In this document: positions 11,301 through 24,164 of the stretch, one piece after another | Numbering within the stretch: position 1 is the first letter of the stretch | How the letters are laid out: every line of letters begins with the position of its first letter | Source of the DNA: Rhineura floridana | Taxonomy: Eukaryota > Chordata > Lepidosauria > Squamata > Rhineuridae | DNA length: 64,000 nucleotides | NCBI RefSeq assembly: GCF_030035675.1 | Contig: NC_084487.1 | Location: 33,026,474 to 33,090,473 of the forward strand | Direction: 5' to 3' | The notes under the pieces: generated by a model | What the model was told of the DNA's origin: nothing | What the model saw: only the letters and a program-made list of their open reading frames with translations | The model's database searches: none | Translations under genes and position numbers: made by a program

Positions 11301-13240
11301 ATTAGGCAAGCCCAGCAGCTGTGAGTCTGGATTTTAGAACACTGGCAGTTGGTTCTTACTGAGCATGCCCTGCGTTATCAGAGGGTGCCAGCTCACATTT
11401 CTTAAATTAATTAAAAATCAGCCAGGCATTTTTTAACTTTTAAACTGCAGAAGATGAAGGTCAGGGTATGGGGCAAGGTCAGTATTAGCATTACAGGTAC
11501 TCTGTGAACATGGCTGATTTTTAATGAATTTCAACTGATTATGAGAACTCTGAGAGAAAAAAGTCCAAAAGGGCTCTGGGTTTTTTCCCTCTTTTTAGAC
11601 TTTGAACTCTCGATTCTCTCTGACTGTTTTGTATATCACCATAAAAATTGAAAGTGTTGTTAAGCAAGCGTTTCTGAGTTCAGAACTATACGTTTTGTAA
11701 GGTTTTGTTTTCAAATGAGCTTATAGAAAGCACCAGAATGGCATGGGGGGTATTTTCAATTTAACATTGCGGAATGTGAAAAATCCACGCTGGCTATAGT
11801 ATACAGCCACTCCTGTGGCTGTATAATAAGAGACAATACACTTTTGTTTTTGTTTAAAAGGGGGCAATCAGTTGTAACAGACTGATTTCATGTGAATGGT
11901 GAGAATGAAAATATAGAACAATGTAAGATTCAATTGTATAAACTCCACTGAAAAAGTCTTGAGGGGGGAAATTGGCAAGCTAATCATGTCCATGACGCTA
12001 TCTCAGCTTTATTTTTATTAATCAATATGAAAAGAACACAATGACTCCAGCTTTGTAATATTCAAAGATACATGAGGGAACATCTGCCATTATGACAGAA
12101 TCGTAAATCACTACACTGAAATTCTGACACATTTTCTCTGTGGTGAGAACATTTTCAAGATGAAACAACTGACAAATTGCCTATATGGGAATATTATCTG
12201 TTGCAAAATATTATCTTTAGACATGACAGGCCCTCCAAATTTTCTTCATCTGCTTCAAACTGTTATTTTTAAATGACGTTATTGGTGAGCGTATTTTTCA
12301 TGTGAGATCTATTCTAAAAGCCATGATATAAACACTTAACCTAAGGAATCCATTCTGATTCTCAAGCACTTTGCCAATGCATGTAGCATTAATTTCAACA
12401 GGGCAATCATTAGCAGAGGCTGCATCTTCAGTCCACAAATGCACTTGTCACATTTGATATTGTTTCATTTTTCTCACTAGACTGTAATAATATTCACATG
12501 TTCCTGCATCCTGAAATCATAGGCTAACCCTGCAATCTAAACCCTGGTCAGGCAGCAGTGGGGCTTAATTGAGTGGTGAGCCCACCATTGCATCCACAGC
12601 CCTGCTTCCCATGCCAGTTGAGGTGGAAGACAGAGACGACAGGTGAATAATTAGGTCCAGAGCCTTCAAGTGACAGCAATGGGACTGGCATGGGATCCAG
12701 TGGATGCCAGGCCAGCTCGGCCTCCCTGCCCCTAGAATGCCCTCTTTCAGGGCTTTCTAGAGGCTGCTGCCAGTAGGGATCTTGCCAGCAGCACTCCTGT
12801 CCCCCACATATGTTTGATGGAGGAATGGAAAGCTCCACACCAGCAGAGTAATACTGGCATCGCTCCACAGGCCAATGCTGGCAGAGCTGTTGTACTGGAA
12901 AAATGTGCAAAACCATAGTATTTCAAGGAGATAGGTGGAGTCCAGCATTCACCCATTTAATGCCCTATCTAAAGCTTATGTAAGAGCCTGTATCTGCTTA
13001 CTATTATGTCTGTTATGCCTTTACAAGTACAGCAGTGCCATTGCAAATATGGCCCTCCTTTTAGGCTGTATCCTTTAAAAAGTAAAATTATATATAAGAA
13101 CAAATGATGTATGAATGACTTCATAGTTATCGCCTTTGGCTGCTTGCATGGCAATTAAGTGAATTTCCTATTAGTGGGAAAGGATGTGGTTATCTCCTTT
13201 GACTGGCTGCTGAGCAATTTAACTTGGCATGGCTACACAT
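11301..13240. other. Intergenic, no gene recognised
   Basis: No element end, exon or RNA gene recognised. Open frames at 12548-12956 are overlapping minus-strand frames without domains. Confidence 0.45.
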
Positions 13241-13249
13241 ACATTGCTG

Positions 13250-13625
13250 AGGCCAAAAATGTATAAGTAGGTGTGATTAATGCACCAATCAACTATTGTC
13301 CACATAGCTTAAGAGTATATATAAAGATCACAACATAGTGGGAGAAGAACCTCAATTGAGGCCAGCCTTTGCTGAGGGGACACCATGGATATCAGGTTGA
13401 GATGGTGTGGCATTTTGGCCAGCACCAGGTACCAAACAGGGTCCATCCATTGTCAACTTCTCTAAGGGTTTTTCCTGGATGGGTTGGCTAAAAACTGGAT
13501 ATAAGCATTGTAATTTATGTCTGCAGAGTTGTCCCCCTATTATTGAATAAACTCTTTTACTTTCACCCAGTTAGAGTGTTTCTGAATCCTAAAAGAACAT
13601 TTGTCAAAACAACTTGGTGAAGAGA
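13250..13625 (+). mobile_element. Possible LTR remnant
   Basis: A TATA-like TATATATAAAG (about 13316) is followed about 230 bp later by GAATAAACTCTTTTAC, which has the form of an LTR polyadenylation signal, and then by an AACTTGGTGAAG segment like the edge of an LTR retrovirus. I found no matching pair of ends or target duplication. It is a weak call; a unique sequence with chance matches is the alternative. Confidence 0.3.
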
Positions 13626-13740
13626 CATCTCTGCCCCCCCCCGGGACTTCAGCCTTAGACTTAAAAAAATTATTACTCAATGCTGAATTTGCATAATTTT
13701 AACTGTGCACCTTTATGCATTCCTATAAGGCCTAGTTCTT

Positions 13741-13965
13741 AGAAAGCCAGTGTGATGTAGTGGTTAGCGTGTTTAACTAGGACCTGGGAGACAAGGCTTA
13801 ACAGCCATGAATCTTGCCGGGTTACCTTGGGTGACCCTGTCACTGCCTCTCAGCCTAACTTACCTCACAGGGTTGTTGTGAGAATCAAATGTGGAGAGGA
13901 AGATCCATGTACACCACCTTGAGCTCCTTGGAGGAAAGGTGAAATATAAATGTATAAATAAACAA
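13741..13965 (+). mobile_element. tRNA-derived SINE with L2-type tail
   Basis: The head AGCCAGTGTGATGTAGTGGT is an A-box-bearing tRNA-like start, followed by GACCTGGGAGAC. The body has CTTGGGTGACC, then CACTGCCTCTCAGCCTAACT, then ACCTCACAGGGTTGTTGTGA. The tail GTGAAATATAAATGTATAAATAAA is of the L2-like kind. A related copy is at 18425-18645. The B box is degraded, so it is not a tRNA gene. Confidence 0.75.
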
Positions 13966-15440
13966 AAATTAATAAAATATTTCAGGCCACAGATGATGAC
14001 TCAAATAACCAACTGCTTCTTCCTACAAAAGAAATAATTTCAAACTGGGAACTAGGTCAGTGAAAAGGATCTAGTCTAGCCTTCTTCCTTAAAATGCTAG
14101 CTTGCTATTTGTAGGAATGTTCTTGTAGAGAAGCATTCCATAATGTTAGCCCTTGCCTAACAATCCTTTGTCAAACTTCACCTTCATTCTTTCCCCTCTT
14201 CTCTATATCAATATGGCTTCCTTCAAGATAAATGACAAAACACTCTCATTGCTAAAAACACTGCTTGCAGGTGCTCAAGTTCTTCTTTTCAGTTTCTATC
14301 TGCAAGCTATTACAAAGGATTTCATAAGCGATCAAGCAAGCAAAAAAAAAAAGATGTTGAAACAAGCTGTGGAGAAATTGTTTCCTTTAACTAACTGTAA
14401 TTATGAAATTGTGTGAAATCTTCAGTCTGGAACTAATTCTACTGTATGTGTGGAAACCACATGTGTATCTTCTCCAAACCTATGTACACATCATGTGAAA
14501 CAGGTGGGATCAGGAAGTCTAACCAAATGCAAATATTTCAGTTTTTCCTATGCAGTAAGGAAGTATCAGTAAGAGATCAGATGATCCTATGCAGTAAGAG
14601 ATCAGATGATTTTAGGTTTTGTTTCATGGTGCTAAGCCCATTCTTTGAATTGAGGAGCTGAAAAGCTATAGAGATAAAATGAGGAATTAAAGACCACGAC
14701 TTTAAATTCCGCTATCTGTTTACTTCCTCATAATAAAGAATGGGTCTTGATCCATGAAATCAAGATATTCAGTCATGCATGCTCCAGATTTCAACTGTAA
14801 TGCAAACACTACATCCATCATGTGCAATGGAGAAACAATGACTTTCTGAATCAGGAGCTGCATGGCTGTACCTTCAAGCTTTCAAGTGGTCCCAGGGCAT
14901 TATCAGTGATGGAAGACCCCTGGGAATCCCCATGTATGGTGGTTTGAATTCTGTGATGAAAGAAAGGTGGGACCGAAAAATAATAAGATGCTCACGTACA
15001 AGCAATTCAGTGGGAGCAGAGGCAATTTCTTCCCCTGTCCTGTCATATCTAGCTAATGAATCATCATGTTTTTGCCCCTTTCATACTCTATTCAAGGCTT
15101 TGTCTATATGTACAGACACATTGGTAAATGAATGTTACTCCTCCCTATTTACTTCAGGTGGTTCTTTATGATCAGCAAAATGGCCAGTTCCCATTTGTTT
15201 CAACTTTAATCTTGTACTGCTTCAAAGGGAACAAAATGTTCAGGTATTGCAGTATCAAAGAGATTTTTTGGGGGGGTGACCTAAACTCAAGGGAAATTGA
15301 GCTTTTCATGTGATCTATAGTTAGGCATGCTTTTCTTTATAGCTTGTTCATGATACAAAACAGGATTATGAATAGTGGGTTTACTTACTGACCCTTGACT
15401 TCAGGATTGGAACTGCTACCAAGTCTTTTTCTCCCTCTCT
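13966..15440. other. Intergenic, no gene recognised
   Basis: No exon or element recognised. A small tandem duplication is visible at about 14560-14615, where AGTAAGAGATCAGATGAT occurs twice. The frame at 14153-14416 has no domain that I know. Confidence 0.45.
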
Positions 15441-15454
15441 CATAACACTAGAAC

Positions 15455-15640
15455 ATGTGGACATCCAATGAAGCTAAACGTTGGAAGATTCAGGATAGAC
15501 AAAAGAAAGTACTTCTACACACACAGCTCATCGTTAAACTATGGAATTCACTCCCACAAGAGACAGTGATGACCACCAACTTGAATGGCTTGAAAAGAGG
15601 ATTAGACAAATTCATGGAGGATACGGATACTTTTTAAAAA
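15455..15640 (+). mobile_element. CR1 LINE fragment (ORF2 C-terminus)
   Basis: A 60-codon frame includes KLWNSLPQETVMTTNLNGLK and LDKFMED, the conserved C-terminus of CR1 ORF2. The same motif appears in the larger CR1 piece at 57605-58340. Both ends are truncated. Confidence 0.75.
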
Positions 15641-16552
15641 TCACTGTAATAATCTAGTGCATGCACTAGATTTTCAATCTGCATTAGTAATTGTATTAGT
15701 AATTTACTGTACTGTGCTTTCCAGCTCATTTTTAAGTTAACAAAAAATTGCAGTATTGACTTCATGATAAAAATGTGCAAAAACCCATTTTTACCTTTCA
15801 CAATAAACATAAAAGCACCAAGGTTATAAGAAGTGAACGTAACACATAGTAACAGAAACCTAATGTTGAAATAACTGCAGGAACATGCTAACTATCTGAG
15901 CTCTCTATGTCTGCAATCTTTAAAAGGTTCCCCCCGGGGGGGGGACACAAAAGTGTGCAGCTGCTACCAACTGTTTCATCAAGGGATCTTTAGTTATGTG
16001 GAAACCTGCAATTACTCCTTTAATCCTCTCCTCTGGGGCCTGTTTTGGGGTCTGAAACTGCTTCTTGATATACCTGTATGCCATAGCAGAGAATGGAGGC
16101 TTGGGGCTATATAAGAATGAAAGGCAGCCTAGCTAGAACAGACTGTAAGATGCAGGCATAGTTCACTGCCTAGGCAAGAGATGACTCATCCAGAAAGCAT
16201 GAGTTTCCTTTGAAGTAGACAAGGGATGAGCTAACAGACAGAAGGTGTCTTATTGGTGATGTTATGACTACAAAGGATGAGATCATGGGCGACTGTGGGA
16301 GCAGAATAAACATTCAGTGAGTATGTCCCTTGTTGTGGCAGTGTCACCTACTGGCCACTTACAATACTGGAAATGACTTATTACAGTCATTTCTCTGCCT
16401 ATTATAAAGGGAAACAGAGAGACAAAGAGGCACATCAACAGCAGACATCAACAACTGAATTTCAATAGAAGTGCCTGTAGGCTTAGGGAAGGCTGTCAAC
16501 CTGCCCCACAGGAGACTCCTTTCCTTATAGTACTATAAGGGAAGGTGGCCTC
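15641..16552. other. Intergenic, no gene recognised
   Basis: No classified element. A GGCTATATAAG motif near 16106 and GAATAAACATTC near 16303 could belong to an old LTR, but no ends were found. Confidence 0.35.
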
Positions 16553-17398
16553 TGTGATGTCCTTATATGTTAAAACCTGTAAATATGGTAAGTGTGGGTT
16601 TATTAAGGGATATATGGTAAGTGAATTGAATGAGAGGGGGGAGAGCATGGGTTGGAAAGCTGGAGAATGCTGGATGATGATTGGCTAAGTGTTTGAATGG
16701 CTGAAGGTATAAATGGGAGGATGACAGTTGAGAGGGGGTCGGCTGGTGAGAGTTGTTGGAGAGTCGTTAGTGGAGAGTTATTTGGATGGGTTGGTTGGCA
16801 GAGTTCTGAGGGAGGGTTGGATTATATTTGGCTGATATTTAGACAGTATATATATGACCAGAAACATAAAGAGTGACACTATATGAAACCATATGCTTGT
16901 TAAACATTCCTAAAGTAATCTTGTTATTTCCTGGTGTTATCAAATAAATACTTTTATTGGGTTACCAAAAGCCTGATCCTTGGCTGGTGATATACAGACT
17001 AGAAGGGAGGGCAGGGTAATTACCAAGGCTGAAGTGAAACTGTATCTAATGGTGGCAGTGGTGAAGGAAGAAATGTAACATCGTCAAGTATCCAGAGCAG
17101 CCCAGGATTGTATGCTTTATAGACAAAGATACAGGGGGGTTGTGGACAGCAAGGGCACCCAGACACAAAGTAACAAGCCATAGGGAGACTAGGCGAAGTC
17201 TCTAGCAGTATTGTTTACAGGGAGTGGCTGGTGGTGCTGCCTAGCAGTGGGATCTTGAGAGATCTGTGCTAGAGCGGAGTGAGAAAAAATAAAAATGACG
17301 ATCCTGACTGGTGGTGTCCTGAGGTGGTGCCTAGAGAAAGGCGGTAGCCACAAGCAGGTGGGAACCTGACAGGTGGAGCCAAAGGAGGGATCGTCACA
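16553..17398 (+). mobile_element. Solo LTR, family A, copy 1
   Basis: An 846-bp unit starts TGTGATGTCC and ends GGATCGTCACA, so it has TG...CA termini. It is flanked by the 5-bp direct repeat GCCTC on both sides. Inside are a TATA-like GGTATAAATGGGAGG and, ~230 bp further, CAAATAAATACTTTTATTGG, the layout of an LTR promoter and polyadenylation site. No internal viral genes are present. Two further copies are at 45665-46181 and 52364-53172. A 5-bp duplication fits a Ty3/gypsy or retroviral LTR; I cannot decide which. It is a moderately old fossil, well preserved. Confidence 0.8.
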
Positions 17399-17403
17399 GC
17401 CTC

Positions 17404-18185
17404 CCCCAATAATTGTGCGGTAATGTATTATCTGCTCTGTAGAATCATAATCTGTGTTAGCTTAATAAAATAGTTTACTGAGCACAGCTGGTAGCAATCT
17501 TGATTACTTATCTGAACTTATATATAAATAGGCCGCCCCTCCAGGTAAATGAAGGGAGTGATGGAACACCAACCACCTGCCCCCATCCTTGCAATGCCAT
17601 GAGATTATCGCAGCAACTGCCCAGCTTTCTTCCCAACCTGGAAGCTGACTGCCACATGTTGTGGAGAATCCACTGTAGGGGAAGCCTTAAGCATGAATCC
17701 TCTTTCTGAGCTGTGTGTGTTGCATATGCTCTGAGAGAACAGAGCACATCTTTTAAAATATTGGCAGTTTCAAACATCAACCAGCATTCTGTTTATAAAA
17801 CCTAAATGCCAGAAAGTACATTAACTGTCCAAAAACAGAGAAATTTACCAAATGTAATAGTACAAAAAGAATCATAAGCTGGAATCACGTCCCTAATTTC
17901 AAACTGTTGTGGATCTATTAAAGTCAAATACAATGTGTTCATGAGATGCATACTATCTGTCCCTGGCCAGAGAACAAAAAATCTTAGGTTGCCATAAATA
18001 TTACTGGATATTTTACTGCATTTCTTGAAAAGGAAAATAAACTATTGTAAAAATGTGAAAAGGATGATTAGATCTAGCTGTCTGTATTTGCTCAGTGTTA
18101 GGCTAGAGGAAAAAATTAAGAGGAGCCCAGGGCAAACATTAGCGGTGGACTGTGGGGCCCTGGGAAGTGCCCAAAGATACTAGGG
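17404..18185. other. Intergenic, no gene recognised
   Basis: No element ends or exons recognised; short frames only. Confidence 0.4.
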
Positions 18186-18424
18186 TCAGTGGTTCCCGAC
18201 CTTTGAGTATGAGACCCCTTTGTAAGCTCAAAATTTGTTGTGACACCCACCCCACGCTAATTGTAATTTTAGTCTCTGTTAATTGAAAATATGATGTGTG
18301 GCAAAATCACATCTCCAAATATCCCTTTCCATAAAAAACTCCCTGCAGACAGGGAGGGATTGCTTTTTGTTAATGCAAAGGTCCAATTAAATTGGTATCC
18401 CCCCCATCTGAAGGTGTACAGTCC

Positions 18425-18645
18425 TGTCTCCCAACACCAGTGGGTTACAGTGTTGGTCTAAGATCCAGGTTCACCCAGCCATGAAACCCACTGGATGACC
18501 TTGGACTAGACACAGTCTCTCAGCCTGACCTATCTCACAGGGTCAGTGGAAGGATAAAATGGAAAGAGAGGGAGAAACCATGTGCACCACCTTGAGCAAC
18601 TTGGAGGAAAGGTGAGATATAACTGCAATAATAATTAAATAAAAT
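18425..18645 (+). mobile_element. tRNA-derived SINE with L2-type tail
   Basis: Related to 13741-13965: GATGACCTTGGACTAGACAC, then CAGTCTCTCAGCCTGACC, then TATCTCACAGGGTCAG, then CACCTTGAGCAACTTGGAGG, and a tail with GTGAGATATAACTGCAATAA and AAATAAAA. The tRNA head is heavily degraded. Confidence 0.65.
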
Positions 18646-19194
18646 ACATTTCAGCCACAGCATGTGGACTCCAGCCTCAGCCAACCTGCTGACGTTTTTA
18701 AAAATAATGATAATCAAAAAGCAGCAATGTGGTAGTGGTAGGGATGCTGGATTGTGAAGACAAAAGGATGGATAGATTAAGGAGGGGGGTTAGTGTTTTT
18801 AGGCCTTGTGATTATCATCAGAACTGATGACTTGGCTAGCGCGCACTTGGGGAATGATAGTGCAGCAAAAGACAGATCAGTGCCGGAACACAAACACACC
18901 TGCCCCTCTTGCAAGCATCTGCAGCCATGCATACATCTGGGCACATGGGAGGGGGGAAGCCCTCAACTGCCTCAGCATCTTGGAGAGAGAAATTGGGAGG
19001 GTGGAGCGTAGGTGGAAGAAAGGTGGGACACTGGTACATACACACTTAGCCTCAGATATGGGGGGGGGGCGAGCAAGTCCTGAGCTTCCTCACTGCTCCT
19101 TGGCTCCATCTGGGCAGCCTCTCAAATAAGAATAATTTTTAAAAGGCGGTGGGAGTGAAAGAGGAACCAAGAAAGGCAGGGAGGCTAGCTGCCA

Positions 19195-19217
19195 GGAAGG
19201 AAGGAAGGAAGGAAGGG
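19195..19217. repeat. (GGAA)n microsatellite
   Basis: A short run of about five perfect AAGG units. Confidence 0.8.
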
Positions 19218-19635
19218 GGAAAACTGTATTTGCTTACAGCGTTGCTTCTTTTTGCTTCATGAAAAGCCTTCTCCTCTCATTCAGAGTAAGGACATCAGCA
19301 GCAGCAGCAGTGCAAGGAGACAGGAGTTGGTGATAGTAACCCCCTCTTCTTCCTGGTAGCTCCCATCTGAGCATCCTTCAGTGTCTGCTACATGTGTTAT
19401 AGGCAGATGCCAGTCCTCGGAGCACTTGAAAGATGCTGTGGCACTTCAGCAAAACTCCTCCCCTCTTGTTTGGAGCAAGGGGGTGTCGTCTGCAGTGGCA
19501 GTGGAGCAGACAGCATCCAGGGAGTTGAATTATTTATTATTATTTTTTTAAAAACTCAATAAATAATTCATTTCTTTACTGTTTGTGGCCCCCTCTGGAT
19601 TACTTCATGGGCCACAGGTTGGGAACCACTAGGTG

Positions 19636-20333
19636 GTAAGCCTAAAAGCTCAGGCCTTTGGTGTGCAGTGGAACAATCACATGACCATTTTACCATATAC
19701 TCAAATGCCAGTCCATATTCATACAACTCACCTTTCATCTTGCTATTATCATTGTAAGAATCAATCCCAGATCAGCATTACATCCTTAGTTATTTTTGTA
19801 GAGTGATATATTGAAATTAGCTTCAGTCTATTGTAATTTCTCAAAAACTGCTTTTATATATTTTTGCGGCAAATGATGGTAAAATGTTTTGCTTTATAAA
19901 CACAACCTTTTCCCATTAAAATTGCTTGTGTGGCAAGAGAGAAAAGAACAGGAAGCAAGTAAATACCCATACGTGTTCCACATTCACACATTCTAGGAGC
20001 TTTGTGAATTAGGATCTTTAGATATTTGCAATAGTGCATCCTGGAAGATTTACCCAGTAACTTACATACATACAGGCTGTAAACGTGTGGATATTTGAGC
20101 GTGCCCACAAAGAATCAAAATATATACATCAATGCGGGGCATATCAATGGGGATAGCTCAGTAAATGCATAACTATTTACATCAATGGGGATAGCTCAGG
20201 AACATTATGTGTGAGGGAATTAGCTAAATAAACCTAATAACTAAATTGACACACACAGTCAACATGCATGCACAGGAAGGAGCAAAAAGGAGGAGATGGA
20301 AGGGTTGAGTTCAGCACAACTGAGGAAGGCACT
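19636..20333. other. Intergenic, no gene recognised
   Basis: No element recognised. ATCAATGGGGATAGCTCAG occurs twice within about 40 bp (near 20143 and 20182), a small local duplication. Confidence 0.4.
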
Positions 20334-21780
20334 GTTGTTGTTGTTGTTGTTGTTGTTATGTGCCTTCAGGTTGATTATGACTTATGGCGACCCTATGAAC
20401 CACTGACCTCCAATAGCATCTGTCATGAACCACCCTGTTCAGATCTTGTAAGTTCAGATCTGTGGCTTCCTTTATGGAATCAATCCATCTCACATTTGGT
20501 CTTCCTCTTTTTCTGCTCCCTTCTGTTTTTCCCAGCATTATTGTCTTTTCTAGTGAATCATGTCTTCTCATGATGTGTCCAAAGTATGATAACATCAGTT
20601 TCATCATTTTAGCTTCTAATGATAGTTCTGGTTCTAACACCCGATTATTTGTCTTTTTCACAGTCCATGGTATGTGCAAAGCTCTCCTCCAACATCACAT
20701 TTCAAATGAGTCGATTTTCCTCTTACCTGCTTTTTTCACTGTCCAACTTTCACATCCATATATAGAGATAGGGAATACCATGGTGTGAATGATCCTGACT
20801 TTAGTATTCAGTGATACATCTTTGCATTTGAGGACCCTTTCTAGTTTTCTCATAGCTGCTCTCCCCAGTCCTAGCCTTCTTCTGATTTCTTGACTATTGT
20901 CTCCATTTTGGTTAACGACTGTGCCAAGGTATTGGTAATTCCTGACAAGTTCAATGTCCTCATTGTCAACTTTAAAGTTACACAACTCTTCTGTTGTCAT
21001 TACTTTAGTCTTCTTGACGTTCAGCTATAGTCCTGCTTTTGTGCTTTCCTCTTTAACTTTCATCAGCATTCATTTCAAATTATTACTGGTTTCTGCTAGT
21101 AGTATGGTATCATCTGCATAACTTAAATTATTGATATTTCTCCCTCCAATTTTCACATTTCCTTCATCTTGGTCCAATCCCGTTTTCCGTATGATATGTT
21201 CTGCATATAGATTAAACAAATAGGGTGATAAAATATACCCATCTCACACCATTTCCGATTGGGAACCAATCGGTTTCTCCATATTATGTCTTTACAGTAG
21301 CCTCTTGTCCAGAGTATAGGTTGCACATCAGGACAATCAGATGCTGTGGCACCCCCATTTTTTTTTAAGCATTCCATAGTTTCTTCATGATCTACTCACT
21401 CAAAGGCTTTGCTATAATCTATAAAGCACAGGGTGATTTCCTTCTGAAATTCCTTTGTCCGTTCCATTATCCAACGTATGTTGGTGATATGATCCCTGGT
21501 GCCTCTTCCCTTTCTAAATCCAGCTAGGATGTCTGGCACTTATTGCTCCATATTTGGTAAGAGGCTTTGTTGTAGAATCTTGAGCATTACTTTAATTGCA
21601 TGGGATATTAAGGCAATAGTTTGATTATTGCATTCCCTGGGATCCCCTTTCTTTGGAATTGGGATGTATATGGAACGCTTCCAGTCTGTGGGCCATTGTT
21701 TAGTTTTCCATATTTGCTTAACATTGACTGAAGAGAAAACTCTACATTAGATATGATCTTCATAAACACAACCTGGTAAG
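20334..21780 (-). mobile_element. BovB (RTE) LINE, 5'-truncated
   Basis: The minus strand carries the second half of the BovB reverse transcriptase. In order, from high to low coordinate: RT core with the YADDT catalytic motif (translated from about 21095-21125), YLGTVVNQNGDNSQEIRRRL, MVFPISIYGCESWTVKK, then SFEMWC/HIPWTVKKTNN, LSYFGHIMRRHDSLEK, RKRGRPNVRWIDSIKEA. The frame is split over several registers, so it is a pseudogene. The 3' end is a run of TTG triplets on the plus strand (20334-20357), the simple-repeat tail expected of this clade. The endonuclease and N-terminal RT are absent because of 5' truncation at about 21780. Confidence 0.9.
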
Positions 21781-21869
21781 TTGGTGCAGAATAGGGGTGC
21801 ACTTGATTTCCTGTTAAATTTCCTTTTGAGAGGATCATTTTCACATAATTTAAAATCACAGCTATCTCT

Positions 21870-21990
21870 GATAATATATCATTTATTTATACAGCACCAT
21901 CAGTATACATGGTGCTTTACAAAATTTAAGAGATCAGATCCCTACCCTGAGGAGCTTACAATCTCAAATTCAATACAGGGGAGGTAACAG
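21870..21990 (-). mobile_element. LINE 3' tail with terminal hairpin
   Basis: Read on the plus strand: ATTTATTTATACAGCACCAT, a stem AGCACCAT facing ATGGTGCT, then GATCCCTACCCTGAGGAGCT and TACAATCT. This is the stem-loop tail layout shared by L2/CR1-type LINEs in reptiles. The family is not pinned down. Confidence 0.45.
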
Positions 21991-22149
21991 AACGATATTT
22001 AAACAGGTGAAGATCATGTATTCTTTTCAGTGGCATCAGCCTTTTCCAACCAGGTGTCCTCCAGATGTTTAGACCATTGGCCATACTTGCTTGGGCTGCT
22101 TGGAGTTGTAGTCAATCAATACCTGGAAAACAGCAGGTTAGGGAAGGTA

Positions 22150-23170
22150 GTGTTACAAGTACTTAGCCTTATGCTGCAATCTACCTTCATATTGGTTGGT
22201 GCTGGTGGGGTTAGGATGGCACTTCTTCAGTTCCCCACCAGCCTCCACTGTGCAGAGTTCTGGTGGTGGCGGCAGCTGCACCATGGTGAAAGCTGCAGCT
22301 GCACCTGGTTGGTTTCCCTGCTGGCAGTAGATATTGCAAAGCTCCAAAATGGGCCATTTTAGGATGGGTCTCTGGAGGCTTTGGATCCCCAAAATCCTTG
22401 GCCTCTCTGCTGCACCAGCTCTGGAACTAGCACAAGGGGAGGAGGAAAACACATCCTACCCCACTTTCTGCCCTGGTTGGCAAGAGCCAGCAGGTCCTCA
22501 GAAGTAGTAGCAAATCCACTGCTCCACATCTCCCTAGCCCGTTACTAATAGAGCTAATAGAGCCTATTTGTGATATATTTTCTACATACTTCCATTTTGT
22601 TTCAGACTTTTGTTACCTAAATTTCATCTATATACAGAGCAAACTATATGATGGTATAGTGCAAACCTTATTTAGTTTAGCTGAAATGCTTTTCATACAT
22701 ACATACCAAGCTTTAAGCCAAAAAGATTCCTCAGTAGCGTTGCAGCCAAAAGGGGCCAAGGTGCTGGACCTACACCTGAGCTCCTGAAAGAACACACAAA
22801 GTAAATGTGAATTAACTTGATAATATTAAAAGTGCATAAGAAAATATATCCAATAAGTGCAACAAAATACAAAAATACAGAAAAGCAGCATTAAAATCCT
22901 TTAACCTGGCTCACCCAAAAAGGTTCAGTTCAAAACATCAAATATCAAAAAGACTGCCAAGAAATAACCACAGGACTAAAATAACAAACCCCAGCTACTC
23001 CTAACACCTATGCATACCAATGGAGTTTCAGGAAAGCAAAAATATTTGACCCTCTCAGAAACACAACAAGCCAGGACAGGAAAATAAGAGGCATGAATAA
23101 AGCATTTCAAAATACTTTTATAGAACCAGCATAACAACAGCAGGGCAGATCCTTAGATCAATAAGAGAAA
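22150..23170. other. Intergenic, no gene recognised
   Basis: No recognisable exon or element. An AT-rich, A-tract-rich stretch lies at 22800-23160, of unknown origin. The piece at 22030-22150 resembles the foldback repeat at 9506-9597. Confidence 0.4.
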
Positions 23171-23224
23171 AGGACAAAACATTCTGGACCTAGGCATACG
23201 GGACCAATCAAGGAAAAACTTCCT

Positions 23225-23408
23225 AACTGTTAGAGCAATACAATAGAACCAATTACCTAGAGAGGTAGTGGGCTCTCCGACACTGGAGGCATTCAAGAGG
23301 CAGCTGGACAGCAATCTGTCAGGAATGTTTTGATTCGGATTCCTGCATTGAGCAGGGGGTTGGACTTGATGGCCTTGTAGGCCCCTTCCAACTCTACTGT
23401 TCTATGAA
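23225..23408 (+). mobile_element. CR1 LINE 3' end
   Basis: CR1 C-terminal coding remnant and tail: GGCATTCAAGAGGCAGCTGG (FKRQL), ATTCCTGCATTGAGCAGGGG, TTGGACTTGATGGCCTTGTA, then CAACTCTACTGTTCTATGAA. It closely matches the end of the long CR1 at 51480-51590. Confidence 0.85.
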
Positions 23409-23695
23409 GGGGCAAAATGAATAGAATCTTCTGGGTCCTGACCAATCAGAGGGGCAACTTGGACAGAAGTTTCTAGGCCTAGAACTCATGTGAAAACCTC
23501 AATTCAGGCATGTGAATCCAATTAGCAGAAACAGTCAGAGCCTTGGCTTATCAGAAAGAACACAGCTGCAAGAAATGATCACATACTGCCAATTAACTGA
23601 AGAAACTTGTGGAAAGATAGCTTCTTTCTCACAGACCAGCTTACAGCTCAGATTTTTCCCTTCAGACTCACACAAGATTGTTTCCCAGAATCCTT

Positions 23696-23770
23696 ATTTA
23701 TTCATTTAAGGCATTTATATACCGCTTTTCAGGCAGACCTCACAAATCTGTTTACATAAGATTACTACAA
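23696..23770 (-). mobile_element. L2-type LINE 3' tail
   Basis: TTTATTCATTTAAGGCATTT, then ATATACCGCTTTTCAGGCAG, the plus-strand view of the (ATTT)n tail plus the ATACCGC stem of L2-type elements. Only about 70 bp are recognisable. Confidence 0.5.
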
Positions 23771-24164
23771 CAATAAGTAATTTTTTTTAGTTACAATAAA
23801 ATAGAAAAGACAGCTTATTTAAGAAGAATCTATTACTGCTTCTTCTCATCTCCCCTTGGGTCAAGATGGTTCTACTGCAGATGCCCCTGTGGTGACAGCT
23901 GGGGGAAGGAGGGAGGCGCCATTATGGCAGCTGGATGGTGACAGCTCCTCAGCTTCTTCTCCTCTCCCTAGGTCAAGATGGTTCCTTCATGGCAGAGCCA
24001 TGTTTTCAGGCCAAATCAGGCTTTTTTGACACAGCCCTTTAATATGGATGATGAAGGAAGGAATGAAACTGTTCCACCATTTCATGCTCTGTTCTTTATT
24101 ATAATAAAACGATTGCTTTCTGTTAGAGGCTCAACCAGAAGGTTGCTGCTACTTTTGTTAGCAT

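Larger units (their letters stand above)
18187..19632. mobile_element. Possible non-autonomous hAT element
   Basis: The left end reads CAGTGGTTCCCGACC and continues GAGACCCC. The right end read backwards is TAGTGGTTCCCAACCTGTGG. Such CAGTGGTTCCCAACC ends are typical of hAT (Charlie-like) elements. The flanks do not show a clean 8-bp duplication, so the bounds and even the pairing of the two ends are uncertain. A SINE lies inside, and no transposase is visible. Confidence 0.4.

Noticed and set aside
14153-14416. 87-codon frame as a small gene
   Set aside because: No domain, no supporting splice or promoter context, low-complexity lysine run.
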